22,403 bases of DNA, taken from positions 6,145 to 28,547 of the forward strand of contig DKVN01000053.1 in NCBI GenBank assembly GCA_002491225.1, given 5' to 3'. Source of the stretch: Faecalibacterium sp. UBA7177 (lineage in GTDB: Bacteria; Bacillota; Clostridia; Oscillospirales; Ruminococcaceae). Of this stretch, positions 20,957 through 22,403 are shown one piece after another. The notes under the pieces are model-generated. The model saw only the letters and a program-made list of their open reading frames with translations, did no database searches and was not told the origin of the DNA. Both the position numbers and the translations under genes were made by a program. The stretch's first letter is position 1, and each line of letters opens with the position of its first letter.

Positions 20957-21814
20957 ATGAACGAGCCTGTCCTCATCTGGGAACTGCTCAAATCGGTGCT
21001 GATGGGCATCGTGGAGGGCATCACCGAATGGCTGCCCATCTCCAGCACCGGGCACCTGATCCTGCTCGAACAGCTGGTACAGTTCGAGCTCTCGGACGAG
21101 TTCCTCACCATGTTCCGGGTGGTGATCCAGCTCGGGGCGATTCTGGCGGTGGTGCTGCTCTACTTTGACCGTCTCTGGCCCTTTACCGCCGACCCTGCCC
21201 GCCGCTACTGCAAGCCGGGGGCCTTTTCGCTCTGGGGCAAGATTCTGGTGGGCAGCCTGCCCGCCGCCGTGCTGGGCCTTTTGCTCGATGACTGGCTCGA
21301 CGCCCACCTCTACAACTACTGGGTGGTGGCGGCGATGCTGATCCTCTACGGCGTCTTTTTCCTGCTCATCGAGCAAAAGCCCCGCCGCCCGCGGATCAAT
21401 AAGCTCAGCCAGCTGAGCTACCAGGACGCGCTGATCATCGGCTTCTGGCAGGTGCTGGCGATGGTGCCGGGCACCAGCCGCAGCGGGGCCACCATCGTCG
21501 GCGCGCTGCTGCTGGGGGCCAGCCGCCCGCTGGCCGCGCAGTTCACCTTCTTTCTGGCGGTGCCGGTCATGTTCGGGGCCAGCGGGCTCAAGCTGGTCAA
21601 GTTCTTTGCGGCGGGCGGCAGCCTCACCGGGCTCGAGATCGGGGTGCTCGTCACCGGCATGGCGGTGGCCTTTGTGGTCAGCCTGCTGACCATCGGCTTT
21701 TTGATGAACTATGTCAAAAAGCACAACTTCAAGCTGTTCGGCTGGTACCGCATCGCCCTGGGCACCCTGGTGCTGATGGTGGCGGTGCTGCAAAAGCTGA
21801 TCTACCGCGCGTAA
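20957..21814 (+). CDS. uppP: Undecaprenyl-diphosphatase UppP (BacA)
   Basis: The 285-residue polytopic membrane enzyme dephosphorylates undecaprenyl pyrophosphate to recycle the lipid carrier of cell-wall synthesis; extra copies give bacitracin resistance. Signature 1, VEGITEWLPISSTGHL, lies at residues 19-34 and signature 2, PGTSRSGATI, at 171-180; both carry the catalytic residues. About seven or eight hydrophobic helices fill the rest. I chose ATG 20957 because AAGGAG lies 8 bases upstream; the frame is open back to 20906. The gene is followed after 52 bases by another membrane-protein gene on the same strand. Confidence 0.96.
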   Translation: MNEPVLIWELLKSVLMGIVEGITEWLPISSTGHLILLEQLVQFELSDEFLTMFRVVIQLGAILAVVLLYFDRLWPFTADPARRYCKPGAFSLWGKILVGSLPAAVLGLLLDDWLDAHLYNYWVVAAMLILYGVFFLLIEQKPRRPRINKLSQLSYQDALIIGFWQVLAMVPGTSRSGATIVGALLLGASRPLAAQFTFFLAVPVMFGASGLKLVKFFAAGGSLTGLEIGVLVTGMAVAFVVSLLTIGFLMNYVKKHNFKLFGWYRIALGTLVLMVAVLQKLIYRA

Positions 21815-21866
21815 ATTCGCGCAATTTCGCATCATTTTGAAAACTGCACGAAAGGAATCGACACAT

Positions 21867-22403
21867 ATGCCACAGACGACCGAGTGGGAAGAGCGCATCG
21901 AGGCGGTCTACGACCTCAAGCGCGCCCGGCTGGAGCGCAAGCTGCGGCGGCTCGAAGCCCGGCGCACCCGCGCCCTGGCCAAGGAGCGCCGCCACGCCGC
22001 CCGCCTCGCGCGGGACAGCGCCGGGGTGCCGGGCCACTTTGCCCACGGGCTCAACATCTATAAGCTGTTCTGGGTCTTTTTCATCAGCTGCTTTTTGGGG
22101 GTGGTGATCGAGACGGTCTTCGTCCTCGCCACCACCGGGGTGCTCATGCAGCGCACCGGGCTGGTCTGGGGGCCCTTCAACCTCATCTACGGCACCGGGG
22201 CGGTGCTGCTCACCCTCTGCCTGCACCGGTTCGAGGGCAGAAACGACCGCTGGATCTTCCTCGGCGGCGCGGTGATCGGCGGCGCCTTCGAGTACTTCTG
22301 CAGCTGGCTGCAGGAGACGGTGATCGGCACGGTCAGCTGGGATTACAGCGAGATGCCGTTTAACCTCAACGGCCGCATCAACCTGCTCTACTGCTTCTTC
22401 TGG
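21867..22403 (+). CDS. CmpB-like integral membrane protein (putative ABC transporter permease, PF06541 type), 5' part
   Basis: The frame is open from ATG 21867 (AAAGGA about 10 bases upstream) to the window end, giving 179 residues with no stop. The first 50 residues form a highly charged helix (ERKLRRLEARRTRALAKERR), an unusual cytosolic extension. Then come membrane helices around 65-90, 103-120 and 130-150. The family motifs FLGVVIET (77-83), WGPFNLIYGTGA (101-112), FEYFCSWLQE (141-150) and WDYSEMPFNLNGRINL (158-173) are clear. The ABC-permease label is inherited from database naming, and the actual function is unknown. It is probably cotranscribed with uppP. Confidence 0.85.
   Translation, partial: MPQTTEWEERIEAVYDLKRARLERKLRRLEARRTRALAKERRHAARLARDSAGVPGHFAHGLNIYKLFWVFFISCFLGVVIETVFVLATTGVLMQRTGLVWGPFNLIYGTGAVLLTLCLHRFEGRNDRWIFLGGAVIGGAFEYFCSWLQETVIGTVSWDYSEMPFNLNGRINLLYCFFW

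Noticed and set aside
1..22403. CRISPR arrays, IS elements or phage structural genes
   Set aside because: No regularly spaced repeat series, transposase or capsid/tail/terminase-like protein was seen on either strand.

Overview
The window looks like the origin-proximal chromosome of a high-GC Clostridia member. Oscillospirales/Ruminococcaceae-type gut Firmicutes are my best guess; this is inferred from gene order and protein style, not from a database search. The order rsmG - noc-like parB - parA - parB - serS is the classic set beside oriC, and two perfect parS palindromes lie between the first parB and parA. serS is followed by a consensus promoter and two tRNA genes, Met(CAU) and Glu(UUC).

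From the 3' end of tRNA-Glu (about 5461) to the 3' end of a large serine recombinase (about 15336) sits what I interpret as an integrated element of about 9.9 kb. A 7-bp direct repeat, TCACCAC, occurs at both ends. Its left two thirds are visibly AT-richer than the host. Cargo, left to right: a small Cro/C-protein-like regulator with a likely operator of two direct repeats; a double-domain adenine methyltransferase; an AlwI-family type IIS restriction endonuclease whose 3' end seems frameshifted away from a tandem FGEG (PcrA-Tudor-like) tail; and an overlapping gene pair encoding a DUF6414-like protein and a Clp-type AAA+ ATPase. The GC-richer right third carries a zinc-finger-like protein on the minus strand, a 55-aa small ORF, several hairpins and the recombinase. 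The recombinase reading frame runs across the proposed attachment site, so its C-terminal tail depends on whether the element is integrated.

Right of the element the host resumes on the minus strand: a FabG-like SDR with its own promoter, a Gph-like HAD phosphatase, a pair of bacterial-PH-domain membrane proteins (YdbS/YdbT type), and two overlapping TrkA-type NAD-binding K+ regulators. Divergently transcribed are uppP (undecaprenyl-diphosphatase) and the start of a CmpB-like membrane protein (PF06541 type) cut off by the window end. The divergent trkA/uppP intergenic region holds a striking 23-bp inverted repeat.

The most interesting parts are the DUF6414-AAA+ pair as a candidate defence cassette beside a complete C-M-R restriction system, the frameshifted Tudor-like tail of the endonuclease, and the recombinase/attachment-site overlap. 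No homology search could be run. Family names come from recognising motifs in the translated sequence.
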